Source of the DNA: a virus | Reading direction: 5' to 3' (one strand) | DNA: 21,868 nt | Virus record (IMG/VR): IMGVR_UViG_3300025128_000393 | Location: 1-21,868 of that record | In this document: positions 1 through 9,142 of the stretch, one piece after another | Numbering within the stretch: the first letter of the stretch is position 1 | Layout of the letters: each line of letters opens with the position of its first letter | Translations under genes and position numbers: made by a program | The notes under the pieces: generated by a model | Told to the model about the DNA's origin: nothing | The model's input: only the letters and a program-made list of their open reading frames with translations | Database searches by the model: none

Positions 1-370
1 TAATACGGGTGTGGATAACTGTGTAATGACTTATTATGGAGATACGTCTGTTGAAGATAGGCAAAAAGCAATTAAAGAAATACAAGACCCAGATAGTCCT
101 GTTAGATTTTTAGTTGGCACACCACAGACTGGTGGTTATGGTATTACATTAACCGCTGCATCAACTATGATTTATTATTCTAATGGTTATGATTTAGAAA
201 AACGACAACAGTCAGAAGCTAGAATAGATAGGATTGGCCAAACTAAACCTATGACTTACGTAGATATTATTGCTGAAGATACTGTTGATGAAAGAATTGT
301 AAAAGCTTTACGTAAAAAAATTAATATAGCTAGTCAAGTTATGGGTGAAGAATTAAAAGATTGGATATAG
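1..370 (+). CDS. SNF2-family helicase, C-terminal part (partial)
   Basis: This is the 3' end of a helicase gene that starts left of the window; the frame is open from base 2, so the GTG at 11 is probably not the real start. Visible residues match the second RecA-like (helicase C) lobe of SNF2/superfamily 2 enzymes. A motif V-like GGYGITLTAAS segment is followed by a motif VI-like QSEARIDRIGQ, whose two arginines normally contact ATP. The DIIAEDTVDERI stretch after it is typical of SNF2 proteins. The protein ends in ELKDWI and a TAG stop. Motifs I-III would lie outside the window. Marine phages commonly carry such a helicase with their replication or recombination genes. It is the only plus-strand gene here and converges on the late block, 28 bp from the next stop codon. 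The family call is firm; the exact role in phage DNA metabolism is inferred. Confidence 0.88.
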   Translation, partial: NTGVDNCVMTYYGDTSVEDRQKAIKEIQDPDSPVRFLVGTPQTGGYGITLTAASTMIYYSNGYDLEKRQQSEARIDRIGQTKPMTYVDIIAEDTVDERIVKALRKKINIASQVMGEELKDWI

Positions 371-398
371 GAAATTATAGGACTTACGTATAACGCGC
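371..398. other. Convergent intergenic junction
   Basis: Only 28 bp separate the TAG of the plus-strand helicase from the TAA of the minus-strand 64-aa gene. The segment contains the palindrome TACGTA (385-390) but no convincing GC-rich hairpin with a T-tract on either strand. If transcription terminates here, it does so without an obvious intrinsic terminator, or the transcripts overlap. Confidence 0.5.
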
Positions 399-593
399 TT
401 AAATTTTTGTAATTAACATAACAATAAGGCTTGCCATACCAGCAACTAATGTACCAACAGACACTAATAAAATGCTTTCTACTCTATTAATCTGTCGTTC
501 TAATTTTAAAATTTTATCGTGAGTTTGTTTTTGCATTATTCTGCAAAGTTTTTCGTGTGATTCTATTTTTTGTAATGCGTTATCTTTTGGCAT
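399..593 (-). CDS. Small coiled-coil and membrane-anchor protein, holin-like candidate
   Basis: This 64-aa protein has a charged N-terminal half predicted to be helical (roughly residues 8-40, with leucine/isoleucine spacing suggesting a coiled coil). One hydrophobic segment follows (about residues 41-62) and the protein ends in ITKI. Cytoplasmic helix plus single C-terminal membrane segment resembles XhlA-type haemolysin/holin accessory proteins and other small phage lysis proteins, but there is no decisive motif. Its ATG lies inside the 3' end of the 619-aa gene (14-nt overlap), preceded by a weak GTAGGT purine stretch, so translation is probably coupled. It is the last gene of the late unit, a plausible position for a lysis gene, though no endolysin is visible next to it. 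It could instead be a membrane-anchored virion or accessory protein. Confidence 0.65.
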   Translation of the reverse strand: MPKDNALQKIESHEKLCRIMQKQTHDKILKLERQINRVESILLVSVGTLVAGMASLIVMLITKI

Positions 594-2439
594 ATTTACC
601 TACCCAGTAGCAGATTGGCTCAAGAATTTTTCTATATACTCTACCTAATAAATGTTTCTTGCCTCTCGCTTCTTGTCTAATGTCTATAGTTCTATGAACT
701 GCAATGTGTTCTAATGTTTTCTTTAATAGTTTATTTGTTTTAGATAGTCTTACTAATGGTAAGAATATTTTATGGTATCCTATTTGATACTCAGGCGCTA
801 AATCTTTTGAATGTCTTAACCATATTTTATTTCTAAATGATCCAAAGCCATAAGAATCGTTCATCATAGTGCAGACAATCTTTCTATCGCCACCTGATGG
901 ACCATCTCCTTTTTCAGCTGCTTCTACAGCACTAGCATAAACATCACCAGAAGAAGTTTGATAACCTCCTGATCCTAGACCACCAATTCCAGTAGATACA
1001 CTAGCTACCCCAGTATCTCTTTGTTGATCTCTAGCGTCATCGCTCCCACTTTGTACAGGTGTTAGATCTTCAATTTCTTGAACATAATCTTTTTGTTCTT
1101 GTTGTGCTTCTTCTAATCTTGTTTCATTTAATTTTTGTTCTATTATTTCTCTATCTTCTAACTCTTGCAAATTACGTTTGTTCATTTCTTCCCAATTTTT
1201 TCCATATTCATTTTTCGCTGTTAAACTTCCATATTCTTCAACATAATCTTCTTTTGATTTTTCAAATTGTTCTTGTAAATCAATTTGTCTTTCAAGATTA
1301 TAGTCATCATAATCTCCAGTAATACTCTGTACATTTTTACCATACTTATCAACTGTTAAACCACCTGCTGTTGTTTTTAACATTCCTATTTCACCTAGTG
1401 CTCCTAAAGCTTCTTCATTGTACTTATCAGGTTCTATTGCGCCTAAAACTAATCCAGCACCAGGTATTACAAGACTAATAGCACCACCTATTAAAGATTT
1501 AGTTAAGTCAATTGTTTTACCACCAATCTCTATAGTGTTATCAAAACCTTCTTTTACTTTACCACCTAATGCAACTAAACTATCCTTAAATTTATTGATA
1601 CCTGCTGCACCTTGATCCTTAACGCTTTCAAATGCATCACCTATCTTACTTCTTAACGTTGGATTAAATGCTTCTAGTCCTATGTTCGCATCACTTGCCA
1701 TAACATCTGCTTGATTCATATTTACCATACCCATAATTGGATCTTGGTATATGTCTGCTTCAGGAGGAGTACCAAATCCTAAAGAAGGTGGTTCGGTAGC
1801 TCTTGTATCTATTGTTTCTGCACGACCTGTTGCTAGATCTATGCCCTCTAAATAATCTTCTAATCCTGTTGTAGTATCTCCAAAGGTAGCTACTGGTTTA
1901 GTTGTTTCAACATTTATATCAGGAAAAAAATCTGTTGCATAACCAATACCTGGTATATTACCAGCTTGTTCTAATAAATCTTGTCTGCCTGTATCTGCAA
2001 AAGTAGGTGCTTCATCTAAAGAATAAGCAGCATCAGATGTCATAGCTTGTTTAACAGTTTGTGTTTGTCCAGTTACCGGATCAGTAACCATTTGCGTTAA
2101 AGGATTCTGTGCTCCGCCACCTGTAATTGTAGGTGTGGTAATATCAACACCACCTGCTTCACCTCCGCCACCACCGCCACCTGTATCAACAACAGATTGT
2201 GTTGTATCAACAACAGGTGCTGCTTCTTCAACCGGTGGAGTAAATCTTAAAGATTGTGGTAACCCAAAACCTGTATAGTATTGTGCTATACCTCTACCTT
2301 CCCCTATGTCTTGTACATAGTCTTCACCAAATAATTGTTGTCGAATAGCATCTAGAGCCGGATCAGAAGCTGCAGCTTCTTGAGCCTTAACCATTTCTGC
2401 TGGTGACCCGGCTTGTAATTTAATTCTGTTTATTCCCAT
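580..2439 (-). CDS. Putative virion/internal protein with conserved C-terminal orphan domain
   Basis: This 619-aa protein has three parts. Residues 1-260 are acidic and low in complexity, with a run of seven glycines at 87-93 and many T/P/D residues. The middle (about 260-470) has an amphipathic or hydrophobic stretch (LIGGAISLVIPGAGLVLGAI) followed by a highly charged E/Q/K-rich region likely to form a coiled coil. Residues from about 518 to the end form a compact, basic, aromatic-rich domain containing KIVCTMMNDSYGFGSF and ICYWVGKYA. I recognise this C-terminal block as one that recurs in marine phage proteins, but I know no function for it. The start is the ATG at 2437-2439 with a weak TAAGG upstream. 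The gene lies 26 bp after the 1461-aa gene, at the end of the probable ejection-protein series, so a virion or injected role is inferred. Confidence 0.72.
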   Translation of the reverse strand: MGINRIKLQAGSPAEMVKAQEAAASDPALDAIRQQLFGEDYVQDIGEGRGIAQYYTGFGLPQSLRFTPPVEEAAPVVDTTQSVVDTGGGGGGGEAGGVDITTPTITGGGAQNPLTQMVTDPVTGQTQTVKQAMTSDAAYSLDEAPTFADTGRQDLLEQAGNIPGIGYATDFFPDINVETTKPVATFGDTTTGLEDYLEGIDLATGRAETIDTRATEPPSLGFGTPPEADIYQDPIMGMVNMNQADVMASDANIGLEAFNPTLRSKIGDAFESVKDQGAAGINKFKDSLVALGGKVKEGFDNTIEIGGKTIDLTKSLIGGAISLVIPGAGLVLGAIEPDKYNEEALGALGEIGMLKTTAGGLTVDKYGKNVQSITGDYDDYNLERQIDLQEQFEKSKEDYVEEYGSLTAKNEYGKNWEEMNKRNLQELEDREIIEQKLNETRLEEAQQEQKDYVQEIEDLTPVQSGSDDARDQQRDTGVASVSTGIGGLGSGGYQTSSGDVYASAVEAAEKGDGPSGGDRKIVCTMMNDSYGFGSFRNKIWLRHSKDLAPEYQIGYHKIFLPLVRLSKTNKLLKKTLEHIAVHRTIDIRQEARGKKHLLGRVYRKILEPICYWVGKYAKR

Positions 2440-2465
2440 AATATTTTATACCTTAATTATATTTT

Positions 2466-5400
2466 CTAAACAATACCTCTGTTAAATACATCTCTTATTT
2501 CTAATGGTTTGGTTAAAGCTTGGTTTTCGCCGCTTGCTGCTAGTACAGGTGTTGTGCCTGTTATTTGACTATTTATTACAGAATTAGTGTTAGACATCGG
2601 ACTAAGTGTTTGAGGTGAGGTTCTTTCAAACATTAAATCAGACATACTTAAGTCACCATCTATTAAATCTATTCTTCTATTTTTATTAATAATACCATTT
2701 AATGTAGGTAAAGCTTGAATATATGGATTTGGTATAGAGGTCCCTTCTTTTTTATTTAAGTCTCTATTAATTTCTCCCATTCTTGTAGTAAAAAAATCAC
2801 TTGGTCTTTTAGGTGTATACACGCCTAACATCAAATCTGATATAATTGTTTTAGATAAACCTTTTCTTTTTTCTAATTCTTTTCTAATTTTATAATCAGG
2901 CATTCCAAGTTTTTTCATAGCATCAATATCTTTAGCCATTTTTTTTAATGTTTGAAATCTTGCTTGTTCTGAATATTGATAACCATTAATAATGTCCTCA
3001 GGACTAACTCTACCTCCTCTTAATAAAGGTGAGGTAAATAAATTTTCACTTTTCTTTAGATTAGATCCAAACTCAGATGTTTTATATATCAAAGATCTTT
3101 CAGGATCAGATTGTTTTATTCCAAAACCAGCAAGACCAGGTAACTCATCAAATAGATTATATTCTTTTCCGTACTTAGGATCTGTCTTACCAAGTAAACT
3201 ATTACCAATTCTTGTTAATTGTCTATAAGAACCAGGCTCAAATGATTTAGATATATGACCTACACCTTTTACTATTTTAATAAATGGATCATCTGCTTCA
3301 GACCATACTCTTCGACCATCTCTACCTATACCTCTTCTAATTGTGCTATCGACTAATGCTTCAGTAAAAATAGATTCCTCTGTAAAGGGTTTTAATAATT
3401 CAACAGCAGATTCTTGAAGTCCAGCCCCTAACGATTCTTTTAAAGATGTCTCATCTGTTTTACCATCCGCAATTGAATTAAACACAGTATTAAATGGACG
3501 TATTAATGTATCATAAGCATTTGAATAACTAAAATCTACATATTTTAAATAACCATTTTTATCTCTGCCCATAGGTAATAGTGTAGAATTTTTAGACCAT
3601 TCGGGAACAACTCTTCGTAATGCTTCCATTTCTTCATCACTTACATCGTGCATTGCTTTAAATGTTTCTTGAGATATTTTAGGTATACCTCCTACAGTTA
3701 AACCAAAACTTAATAATCTTTTATTACCTAACTTAACAATTTCAGGTATACCACTTGCTCTTTCTTTAAGAGCCTGTTCTATAATATTAGATCCTGTTCT
3801 TAATATTTCTAACGGAAAAGCTATAAAGTTTCCAAAAGGAGAAAGTCTTAATGCTTGACCTGTTCTACCTACATAAGAATAGTTTGGTACTAAGTTACGA
3901 GATAGGTTAGCAGCAAACTCATCCATAAACTCTTCGTAAGTTCCTTTGTATGTTTTAGTTACTGCATCGTAATTTCTTTTAACACCGCCTTGTAAATATT
4001 TTGCTACGTCTTCACTAACTGTTTTACCTTGTAATGCATCTTGAAAATTATTTGCGTTAATACCTTTATTTGCAAAAATACCTTCATAACGATTACGTTC
4101 TAAACCCCACGTAATTGTTTTCCAATAATCATCTTCTGCAACGTATGCATCTTGAATTTTGCTATATATTTTTTTACCTTTTTGAAAACCTCCTAAAAAA
4201 CCTCGGAAAGCTTTTGTTTCTGTTTTTGCTGGATCAACAAAAATATTTTTGTAAAAATCTAAACCAAGTCTTTTTAATTCACCTGCTTGAACTTGCGTTT
4301 GCACAACCCCTGCTCTTAATAATCTTTTATATAAAGCTATGTCTTCTTTAGTTAATGTTCCTCTAACTCTACCATAACTTAATCTTTTTGCTGTCTCCAA
4401 TAAACCTTGTCCAGTTCCTGCTGTTTCAAATACTTTTCCTCCTAAACTTTTAGGCAGTAATGAACTAAAGTCTCCACCTGTTGGAACAATTGCACCATTT
4501 GCTGCTGCAAAGGCTCCTGCACTAATTAAGTTTCTAGCGTGTGTAATAGGAGATAAAATAGTTTTAGTAATTTGTGATATTGCTTTAGGCGCTAACACTC
4601 CATATTTATATACAGTTCCTATTTTATTTGTATTTAAAAATTGCACTGTTGTTTCAAATAAATCATCATAAATAGGTGCTCTAATATATTTACCTTCAAG
4701 AGGATTTAAACCAATTAATTGTTTACTTTTAGAAACAGGTTCTACTTTTTTAAATTGTTTTGGATCTCGAAGTTTAATAAAAGCATCTTCGATATTAAGT
4801 GCATCTCCATTATCTACTAAATCTTTTGCAGCTCTATAATCATCTATTGTTCTCCCTGTCTTTTGTAATAAAGCTTTTGCTTGTTTAATTTGTGCATCGT
4901 TTAAAGGTTTTATTATTTTTTTTCCCGTTGAAGGATTAATTATTATTTCATCGGGAATGTTTAATAAATCTTTAAATATTTTTTCTTCTCCAAGTTCAGT
5001 TTTACCAAAGACAAATTTGTTAGGTCCTTTTTTAGAACCTATTTTGCCTACATCATCTATAAATTCTAATGTGTGATTTAAACTAGCCATTTTACTAATA
5101 CTAGAAAGATAAGTATGTTTTGGATCTGTTATTCTTCCATATATTATTTCTTCAAACTCATTTAATTTTTTGTTTCTTAAAATTTCAGGATTAACTTTAA
5201 TTACTTCGTCTTCTAATTTAGCTTCTGCTTTATTTCTAGGTTTTCCTGTTAACGCTTCTTGTGCATCACCAGGTTTAATATCTGTTTGTCCTGCTCTTAT
5301 AGCATCTATGTCATCTAAATTCCTAGCTGTTAAATATCTAGCAATAGTATCATCTCCTTTTTTTCTAGTAGCATTCATAAAATCTATATCTTTTAACACC

Positions 5401-6851
5401 TCTTCTGGTTTAACATTTCTTTTAACTGCTTCGGTAGCTACTTCTCTATCAACAAAATAAGTTAAAGCTTTTTCTTTTTGAGCTTTTGCTGCGGCGTTTC
5501 TAAAAAAAGGAAATATAGATTGATCAAAATGTCTATAATCTGCTGTTAAATAATTACCTATTTCATTTTGGAGTTTAATAGATAGATCTGATTGTAAATT
5601 TTTTTGTAGTATTCTGCCGGTCATGTTATCCACACCGTTTCTCATTTCTAGTATTATAGTTTTAAATTCGTCAGCTGTTTCTTTATTAGTAGTTTTTTCT
5701 ATATTTTTTAAAAATGTATCCATTTTACCACCAGCCGTAATTTGATAATCATCAAGTCTAAACAAACCATCGGGTCCCTCTGGTGTTGTTAATTTTCTAA
5801 AACCACTAGAACTATCAAACTTTAAAGTTTTTCTAGCAGTGTTTACAATTCCAGATTTTTTTTCAATTAAATTAGATAAATTAGCACTATCTGGTTTTTT
5901 ACCAGGTACAGGTTGCATTATTTCTTGTATTTCTTTTAAAACACCTTCTTCATTTTTAAAGATACTTGTTTCTATTTGTGGTACTACTTTTTTCACAGAG
6001 TCAAATAACTTATCTACTCTAATTCCTGCTTCAAATTTAGCTGCTTCTGCAGCATCTAATCCAGCTCTTTTAATTTCAAAAGTAGCTTCATCTAACATAC
6101 CTGCTTTACCTAAACCAAACTTAATATATTTTTCATATATTTGTTTTAAATCGTTTTCAGCGTATCTTTGTAAACCAGTTTTAGATGGTCTTCTAATTGC
6201 AGATATACCTTTACCTGCTCCAGCTATTCCTAAATTAAATAATGATCCATCTACACCAAATTTTAATCTATTAGTTAATCTACGATATGCTTCTGCTCTT
6301 CCTTCTTTTTGTTCAGTGTCCATCATAGTAATTGCAAAAGGTTCTAAAGAAGTGCCTCTTAACATATCACCTAATGTTCCAATATCCTCATCAGATACAA
6401 TAGCTTCTCCAGCTGCAGCTCCACCTATACCTGCTGCTAGTTGTGAGTTTTTAACGTTATTTATTATTTTTCCAAACCTACTTAACTGTGCATAGTTACC
6501 AACTTTTCTAGCATCGATTGCTTTTTTAGCTAAACCCATACCTATCTTTGCACCTTGAAATGCAGGTACACCTATTTGTGCTAGCGCTTGAGTAATTTTA
6601 CCAACAGTTCTAGCTTCGGCTTCATCATCAAAAGGATTAAGATCATCAAAAAATTTTTCAACATCTGTAGCTAAATCAGTATTACCAACTAAATCAATTA
6701 ATTCTGCTCCTAAAGATACAAATCCTTTTGGAATATTTATAAGTCCAGTTGCAACTCCAGCTAAAGCTGATTCAATAAAACCAGTTTCATCTGCTTTTTT
6801 CTTTTTTGCTGTTGCTGTAGGTCCAAAAGCTTCTGCTTCAGATACTGGCAT
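2466..6851 (-). CDS. Giant internal virion / DNA-ejection protein candidate
   Basis: This 1461-aa protein is the largest in the window. It has small-residue-rich hydrophobic segments near residues 25-55, 135-155 and 200-215, long charged helical regions, an Ala/Gly-rich block around 764-785 (LSPITHARNLISAGAFAAAN), and near 982-1027 a block containing VPNYSYVGRTGQ and SPFGNFIAFPLEILRT. The last two resemble sequences I know from very large uncharacterised proteins of marine podoviruses; no enzyme motif (lysozyme or transglycosylase) was seen. Length, composition and position after a gp10-like tail gene fit injected proteins such as P22 gp16/gp20 or T7 gp16, which form a conduit across the host envelope; this is inference, not homology shown here. 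The start is firm: the ATG at 6849-6851 follows the SD AGGAGGG, which overlaps the stop of the upstream gene. Confidence 0.75.
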   Translation of the reverse strand: MPVSEAEAFGPTATAKKKKADETGFIESALAGVATGLINIPKGFVSLGAELIDLVGNTDLATDVEKFFDDLNPFDDEAEARTVGKITQALAQIGVPAFQGAKIGMGLAKKAIDARKVGNYAQLSRFGKIINNVKNSQLAAGIGGAAAGEAIVSDEDIGTLGDMLRGTSLEPFAITMMDTEQKEGRAEAYRRLTNRLKFGVDGSLFNLGIAGAGKGISAIRRPSKTGLQRYAENDLKQIYEKYIKFGLGKAGMLDEATFEIKRAGLDAAEAAKFEAGIRVDKLFDSVKKVVPQIETSIFKNEEGVLKEIQEIMQPVPGKKPDSANLSNLIEKKSGIVNTARKTLKFDSSSGFRKLTTPEGPDGLFRLDDYQITAGGKMDTFLKNIEKTTNKETADEFKTIILEMRNGVDNMTGRILQKNLQSDLSIKLQNEIGNYLTADYRHFDQSIFPFFRNAAAKAQKEKALTYFVDREVATEAVKRNVKPEEVLKDIDFMNATRKKGDDTIARYLTARNLDDIDAIRAGQTDIKPGDAQEALTGKPRNKAEAKLEDEVIKVNPEILRNKKLNEFEEIIYGRITDPKHTYLSSISKMASLNHTLEFIDDVGKIGSKKGPNKFVFGKTELGEEKIFKDLLNIPDEIIINPSTGKKIIKPLNDAQIKQAKALLQKTGRTIDDYRAAKDLVDNGDALNIEDAFIKLRDPKQFKKVEPVSKSKQLIGLNPLEGKYIRAPIYDDLFETTVQFLNTNKIGTVYKYGVLAPKAISQITKTILSPITHARNLISAGAFAAANGAIVPTGGDFSSLLPKSLGGKVFETAGTGQGLLETAKRLSYGRVRGTLTKEDIALYKRLLRAGVVQTQVQAGELKRLGLDFYKNIFVDPAKTETKAFRGFLGGFQKGKKIYSKIQDAYVAEDDYWKTITWGLERNRYEGIFANKGINANNFQDALQGKTVSEDVAKYLQGGVKRNYDAVTKTYKGTYEEFMDEFAANLSRNLVPNYSYVGRTGQALRLSPFGNFIAFPLEILRTGSNIIEQALKERASGIPEIVKLGNKRLLSFGLTVGGIPKISQETFKAMHDVSDEEMEALRRVVPEWSKNSTLLPMGRDKNGYLKYVDFSYSNAYDTLIRPFNTVFNSIADGKTDETSLKESLGAGLQESAVELLKPFTEESIFTEALVDSTIRRGIGRDGRRVWSEADDPFIKIVKGVGHISKSFEPGSYRQLTRIGNSLLGKTDPKYGKEYNLFDELPGLAGFGIKQSDPERSLIYKTSEFGSNLKKSENLFTSPLLRGGRVSPEDIINGYQYSEQARFQTLKKMAKDIDAMKKLGMPDYKIRKELEKRKGLSKTIISDLMLGVYTPKRPSDFFTTRMGEINRDLNKKEGTSIPNPYIQALPTLNGIINKNRRIDLIDGDLSMSDLMFERTSPQTLSPMSNTNSVINSQITGTTPVLAASGENQALTKPLEIRDVFNRGIV

Positions 6852-6855
6852 AATA

Positions 6856-6862
6856 CCCTCCT
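6856..6862 (-). promoter_or_regulatory. Strong ribosome binding site of the 1461-aa gene
   Basis: The minus strand reads AGGAGGG four nucleotides before the ATG at 6851, and it overlaps the TAG stop (6861-6863) of the 458-aa gene. It is the best Shine-Dalgarno match in the window. It fixes the start of the giant protein and suggests efficient translation reinitiation. Confidence 0.75.
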
Positions 6863-8237
6863 ACGTTTCTGTTGTTGGTATTGGCATTATAAATTCTGGC
6901 TCTCCTGGTTTATATAATTTTCCATCTACAAATCTTACAGGTTTACCATCTTTTGGTTGGACATAATATTCATAATTAGTTCTATCCTCAGGGTCTTTAG
7001 GTAGTGCTGCATCGTTTCTTGAAAGAACTCCTATAAGGTCTTCAAATTTAGTGCCTTCTAATTTTTTCATTTCTCTTTTAAAACCATCTGCACTTACCCC
7101 CATCTGCTCTCCTGTTTTTCTATAAAATTCATCGTCAGCTCTCATTTCTGCAGAACTCTTTTTAGGTTTTGTAATAAGCTCGTATGCTTCTTCAAAACTA
7201 TCTAATCCATATTCTTTTTGAATAGCTTTAATATATTTAATTTGTTCAGGTTCTTTCATGTCGTCAAATGTTTTTTGTAGAGCTAATAGTTTAATATCTT
7301 TGTCTCCTTTTCTTTTTTCTGATAATATTTCTTCAGCGCCTTCTATTCCTTTTTGACCTTCTCTGGCTATCGTGCCAAGTAAATCTCCACCAGGCGCACC
7401 TGCTACACCAAGTCCAACTTTTGCAAGTTGTAAGTACAAAGATTTTTTAGTATCTTCATCTGCGTTACCCATTACTTGATCTATAATACCTTTGTTCTCA
7501 TCATACACGTTCATTAAAGATTTTTCTGGATCTTCTTTTTTATCTGGTTCTGGAATGTTTATGATATTTGTTTCTTTCTTTTTAGTTCCTTTAATTCGTT
7601 TACCTGTTTTTGCATCAAATTGATCTTCTAAACCTAAATCTTTTAATCTTTGTTCTTTTCCTCCTCTAGGAAAAAAACCATATTTTTCTCCTTGATCTTT
7701 TTCCCTCAACTCTTTTGAAAAGTCTATAAACTCATCTGTAGATGTTTCATCAAATAAAAATGGATCTGCTCTAGTTGCTTCTTTTCTAAAAGCATATGCT
7801 TCTGGAGTGTCAGTTGATTTTGTTACAAAATCTGCTAATTGAGCTATACCTGTTCCTGTAGCTGCAGCCGCAGCATATGGGCTAAATCTTGATAGTCCAG
7901 CTAGTCTAGCTGCTCCTGGTATATTTTTTAAACGTCTTAATATTCTAGCAAATCTACCTGTTCCACCTGGAGGCACTGGAGGTCCTTGAGGAATTACAGC
8001 AGGTACTCCTGGAGTTGTTACAGGAAGTCTAATAGGAACACCTCTTGTAGAATAAGGAGGTCCTTGCATAATACCACCTCCTCTTACAAAAGTTCCTTCT
8101 TGAAAACCAGCTCTAGGTGTAAGACCTGCATCAGGAATTATTCCTGTCATAATACCAGTCATACCACCACCCATATATTTTTCTCTTTGGGCCATGCCAC
8201 CTTTTCTAAACATCGGTCTTGTTAAAGTTCTAGACAT
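6861..8237 (-). CDS. Putative structural/ejection protein, Gly/Pro-rich N-terminus
   Basis: This 458-aa protein starts with basic, Gly/Met-rich sequence (RPMFRKGGMAQREKYMGGGM), then a Pro/Val/Gly-rich linker (about 60-95) and a short Ala-rich segment (about 105-140, including FSPYAAAAATGTGIAQL) that could be membrane-active. The rest is a charged, mostly helical C-terminal half. The first residues resemble the leader of many uncharacterised marine phage virion proteins; I cannot name a family with a known function. Its ATG overlaps the TAA of the 301-aa gene as TAATG, so it is probably translationally coupled. Its stop overlaps the ribosome site of the 1461-aa gene. Placement in an uninterrupted run of four Ala/Gly-rich proteins supports a role in the internal core or ejection apparatus. 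A scaffold-like role cannot be excluded. Confidence 0.68.
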   Translation of the reverse strand: MSRTLTRPMFRKGGMAQREKYMGGGMTGIMTGIIPDAGLTPRAGFQEGTFVRGGGIMQGPPYSTRGVPIRLPVTTPGVPAVIPQGPPVPPGGTGRFARILRRLKNIPGAARLAGLSRFSPYAAAAATGTGIAQLADFVTKSTDTPEAYAFRKEATRADPFLFDETSTDEFIDFSKELREKDQGEKYGFFPRGGKEQRLKDLGLEDQFDAKTGKRIKGTKKKETNIINIPEPDKKEDPEKSLMNVYDENKGIIDQVMGNADEDTKKSLYLQLAKVGLGVAGAPGGDLLGTIAREGQKGIEGAEEILSEKRKGDKDIKLLALQKTFDDMKEPEQIKYIKAIQKEYGLDSFEEAYELITKPKKSSAEMRADDEFYRKTGEQMGVSADGFKREMKKLEGTKFEDLIGVLSRNDAALPKDPEDRTNYEYYVQPKDGKPVRFVDGKLYKPGEPEFIMPIPTTET

Positions 8238-9142
8238 TATCTAAAAATCCCGCCTATTGCACTAGCTGCAGCTTGGAAAGGATTTTTACCAGTTAGTCCG
8301 CCGTAGATACCAGCAAGTCCTGTACCAACACCTAATGCAGTTTGTAATGCACTAGCTTGTGGTGTTTGTGCTATTTGTGTTGATCCTGGATATCCTGAAA
8401 TTAATGATGCAACACCAGAACCATATGTACCTAATCTTTGATAAGGTTCATACGCTTGTGTTTGCGCTGCTTGTCTTTGTGCATCTAATACTGCTTGTGT
8501 TTGTGCTTGCTGCACGCCGCCCAAGCTTCCTAAACCAGATATTTGTTGTTGCACTAAATTTTGTAATCCGCCACCTAATGTTGCTTGTTGTTTAGAAATA
8601 TTTAATTGATTTGCAAGATCTGCTTGTCTTGCTTGTTGTGCTTGTTGAAAACCTTGTTGTAACAAATTAGCTTGTAGTGCTGCTCGATTCCTATCACTTT
8701 CTGATTGATACTGTGCTTGCAATACACCTTCTCTACCACCACCAAATGCACCTGGCACACCTAAGGCTTGTGCTGCTTGTGCTGCTTTTTGTGCTTGAGC
8801 TTGTCTATCAAATTCAGTTAACGTTGTATCAATAACGTCTTGTTGATAAGGTGACATGTAAGCTTGTCTTTGCGTTGTTGTCATTGGACCTGTTAGTCCT
8901 GTTGCTGCATCTGCTGCAGTTCCAGCTTTTGTTAAGAACGGTTGAAATGCACCAAGTCCTTTTGTAGGGTCTGTTGCTTGTTGATAAGCTGCTGTTTGAA
9001 GTGGATCTTGTGCTGCAACTTGTGGTGCAAATTCAGTTGTCTTAACTGGTAAAGATGTTAACGCTGCTAACTGTGTTCCGTAATCTCTACCTAAATCTTC
9101 TATAAATTGTGCGGGTAATGTTCTTGTTATTGTTTCAGCCAT
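8237..9142 (-). CDS. Ala/Gln-rich putative DNA-transfer (ejection) protein
   Basis: This 301-aa protein is strongly enriched in alanine and glutamine. Residues about 105-235 form a long predicted helix or coiled coil with repeated QAQ/QQA patterns, interrupted by a Gly-rich GVPGAFGGGREG turn. The C-terminus (about 262-301) is Gly/Ala-rich and hydrophobic, ending in IGGIFR. Similar Ala/Gln-rich proteins are widespread in marine phages, and the composition recalls P22 gp7/gp20-type pilot proteins that leave the virion with the DNA. I see no enzymatic motif. The ATG overlaps the preceding TAA (TAATG), and the gene end overlaps the next ATG in the same way, so translation is likely coupled on both sides. 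The structural-protein call is fairly safe; the ejection role is inferred from composition and context. Confidence 0.72.
   Translation of the reverse strand: MAETITRTLPAQFIEDLGRDYGTQLAALTSLPVKTTEFAPQVAAQDPLQTAAYQQATDPTKGLGAFQPFLTKAGTAADAATGLTGPMTTTQRQAYMSPYQQDVIDTTLTEFDRQAQAQKAAQAAQALGVPGAFGGGREGVLQAQYQSESDRNRAALQANLLQQGFQQAQQARQADLANQLNISKQQATLGGGLQNLVQQQISGLGSLGGVQQAQTQAVLDAQRQAAQTQAYEPYQRLGTYGSGVASLISGYPGSTQIAQTPQASALQTALGVGTGLAGIYGGLTGKNPFQAAASAIGGIFR

Noticed and set aside
5839-6495. Plus-strand open frame of 218 codons
   Set aside because: It lies wholly antisense to the 1461-aa gene, has shadow-like Ser/Leu/Pro-rich composition and has no recognisable motif; the opposite strand codes convincingly.
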